From contig NZ_JNZY01000036.1 in assembly GCF_000717655.1 (NCBI RefSeq), forward strand, positions 8,525 through 72,524: a stretch of 64,000 bases of DNA, written 5' to 3'. Source of the DNA: Streptomyces katrae (GTDB taxonomy: Bacteria; Actinomycetota; Actinomycetes; Streptomycetales; Streptomycetaceae). A program made the position numbers and the translations under genes. Within the stretch, counting starts at the first letter, position 1. Each line of letters opens with the position of its first letter. The notes under the pieces are model-generated. The model was not told the origin of the DNA and made no database searches. It was given only the letters and a program-made list of their open reading frames with translations. Below, piece by piece: positions 63,924 to 64,000 of the stretch.

Positions 63924-64000
63924 ATGCCCGACTCGCAGCCCCACCACCCCGACGCCCACCCCACGACCCTGACCGCCCCCTCCCGCCCCCACCCCCGCCG
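63924..64000 (+). CDS. Start of a gene running off the window
   Basis: An ATG at 63924, with AAGGACCCGCG before it and 16 bases after the aminotransferase stop, opens a frame reading MPDSQPHHPDAHPTTLTAP to the window end. Too short to identify. By position it would be the second gene of the siderophore-type cluster, for example a PLP decarboxylase or siderophore synthetase. Confidence 0.55.
   Translation, partial: MPDSQPHHPDAHPTTLTAPSRPHPR

Overview
The window is very GC-rich and has many GTG starts, ATGA/GTGA gene overlaps and mycothiol-era actinobacterial families. It carries a conserved chromosomal gene order (osaA-osaB-ftsK ... rimO-pgsA-cinA-clgR ... lhr ... recA-recX ... gluDCBA-gluR-gluK ... 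miaB-miaA-dapF-rshA-hflX). Together these point to the core chromosome of a Streptomyces species. I see no tRNA, rRNA, phage, IS or CRISPR element.

Left part (1-24.5 kb). The 3' end of the hybrid kinase OsaA and the regulator OsaB precede the DNA translocase FtsK. A RodZ-like HTH membrane protein follows, then the overlapping set rimO-pgsA-cinA with clgR behind it, closed by an 18-bp perfect hairpin terminator. Next come a short-chain dehydrogenase, an endonuclease VIII-like glycosylase, a lipoprotein, the giant helicase Lhr, a divergent AraC regulator, the azlC-azlD amino-acid exporter pair, a toroid-fold protein, a DUF3046 protein and an AI-2E family permease. A Clp-N/HTH protein follows with a palindrome sitting on its own promoter. 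A TIGR04222 membrane protein gene is broken by several frame changes. recA-recX has an SOS box.

Middle part (25-36.9 kb). An FtsX-type permease without an ATPase partner comes first. A 49-bp tandem repeat array follows, then a cysteine dioxygenase-rhodanese pair preceded by a 28-codon cysteine-rich leader peptide that is probably an attenuator. After a flavin monooxygenase come the glutamate ABC transporter genes gluABCD, divergent from the two-component system gluR-gluK.

N-glycan locus (37-47.1 kb). Five genes look like one catabolic unit: a Tat-exported GH85 endo-beta-N-acetylglucosaminidase, a GH5-like (possibly beta-mannosidase) enzyme, a 1423-residue GH38 alpha-mannosidase, a LacI regulator and a ROK sugar kinase. 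Two copies of a LacI-type operator lie between the divergent arms. The parts fit export of an endoglycosidase that frees high-mannose glycans, uptake by a transporter encoded elsewhere, intracellular trimming, and phosphorylation of the sugar.

Right part (47.1-64 kb). This holds an orphan TAXI binding protein, a LysR regulator, a mycothiol-dependent-isomerase family protein, miaB, an MT0933-type antitoxin without a visible toxin, miaA, a membrane protein, dapF, the RelA/SpoT homologue rshA, an M1 peptidase, hflX, a trypsin-like lipoprotein, and an aminotransferase followed by the first codons of another gene, probably the start of a siderophore cluster. About fifteen genes across the window have a -10-like hexamer ending 6-7 nt before the start codon and little or no Shine-Dalgarno sequence, so leaderless mRNAs appear common here. 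All names rest on reading motifs and gene order; no database search was run.
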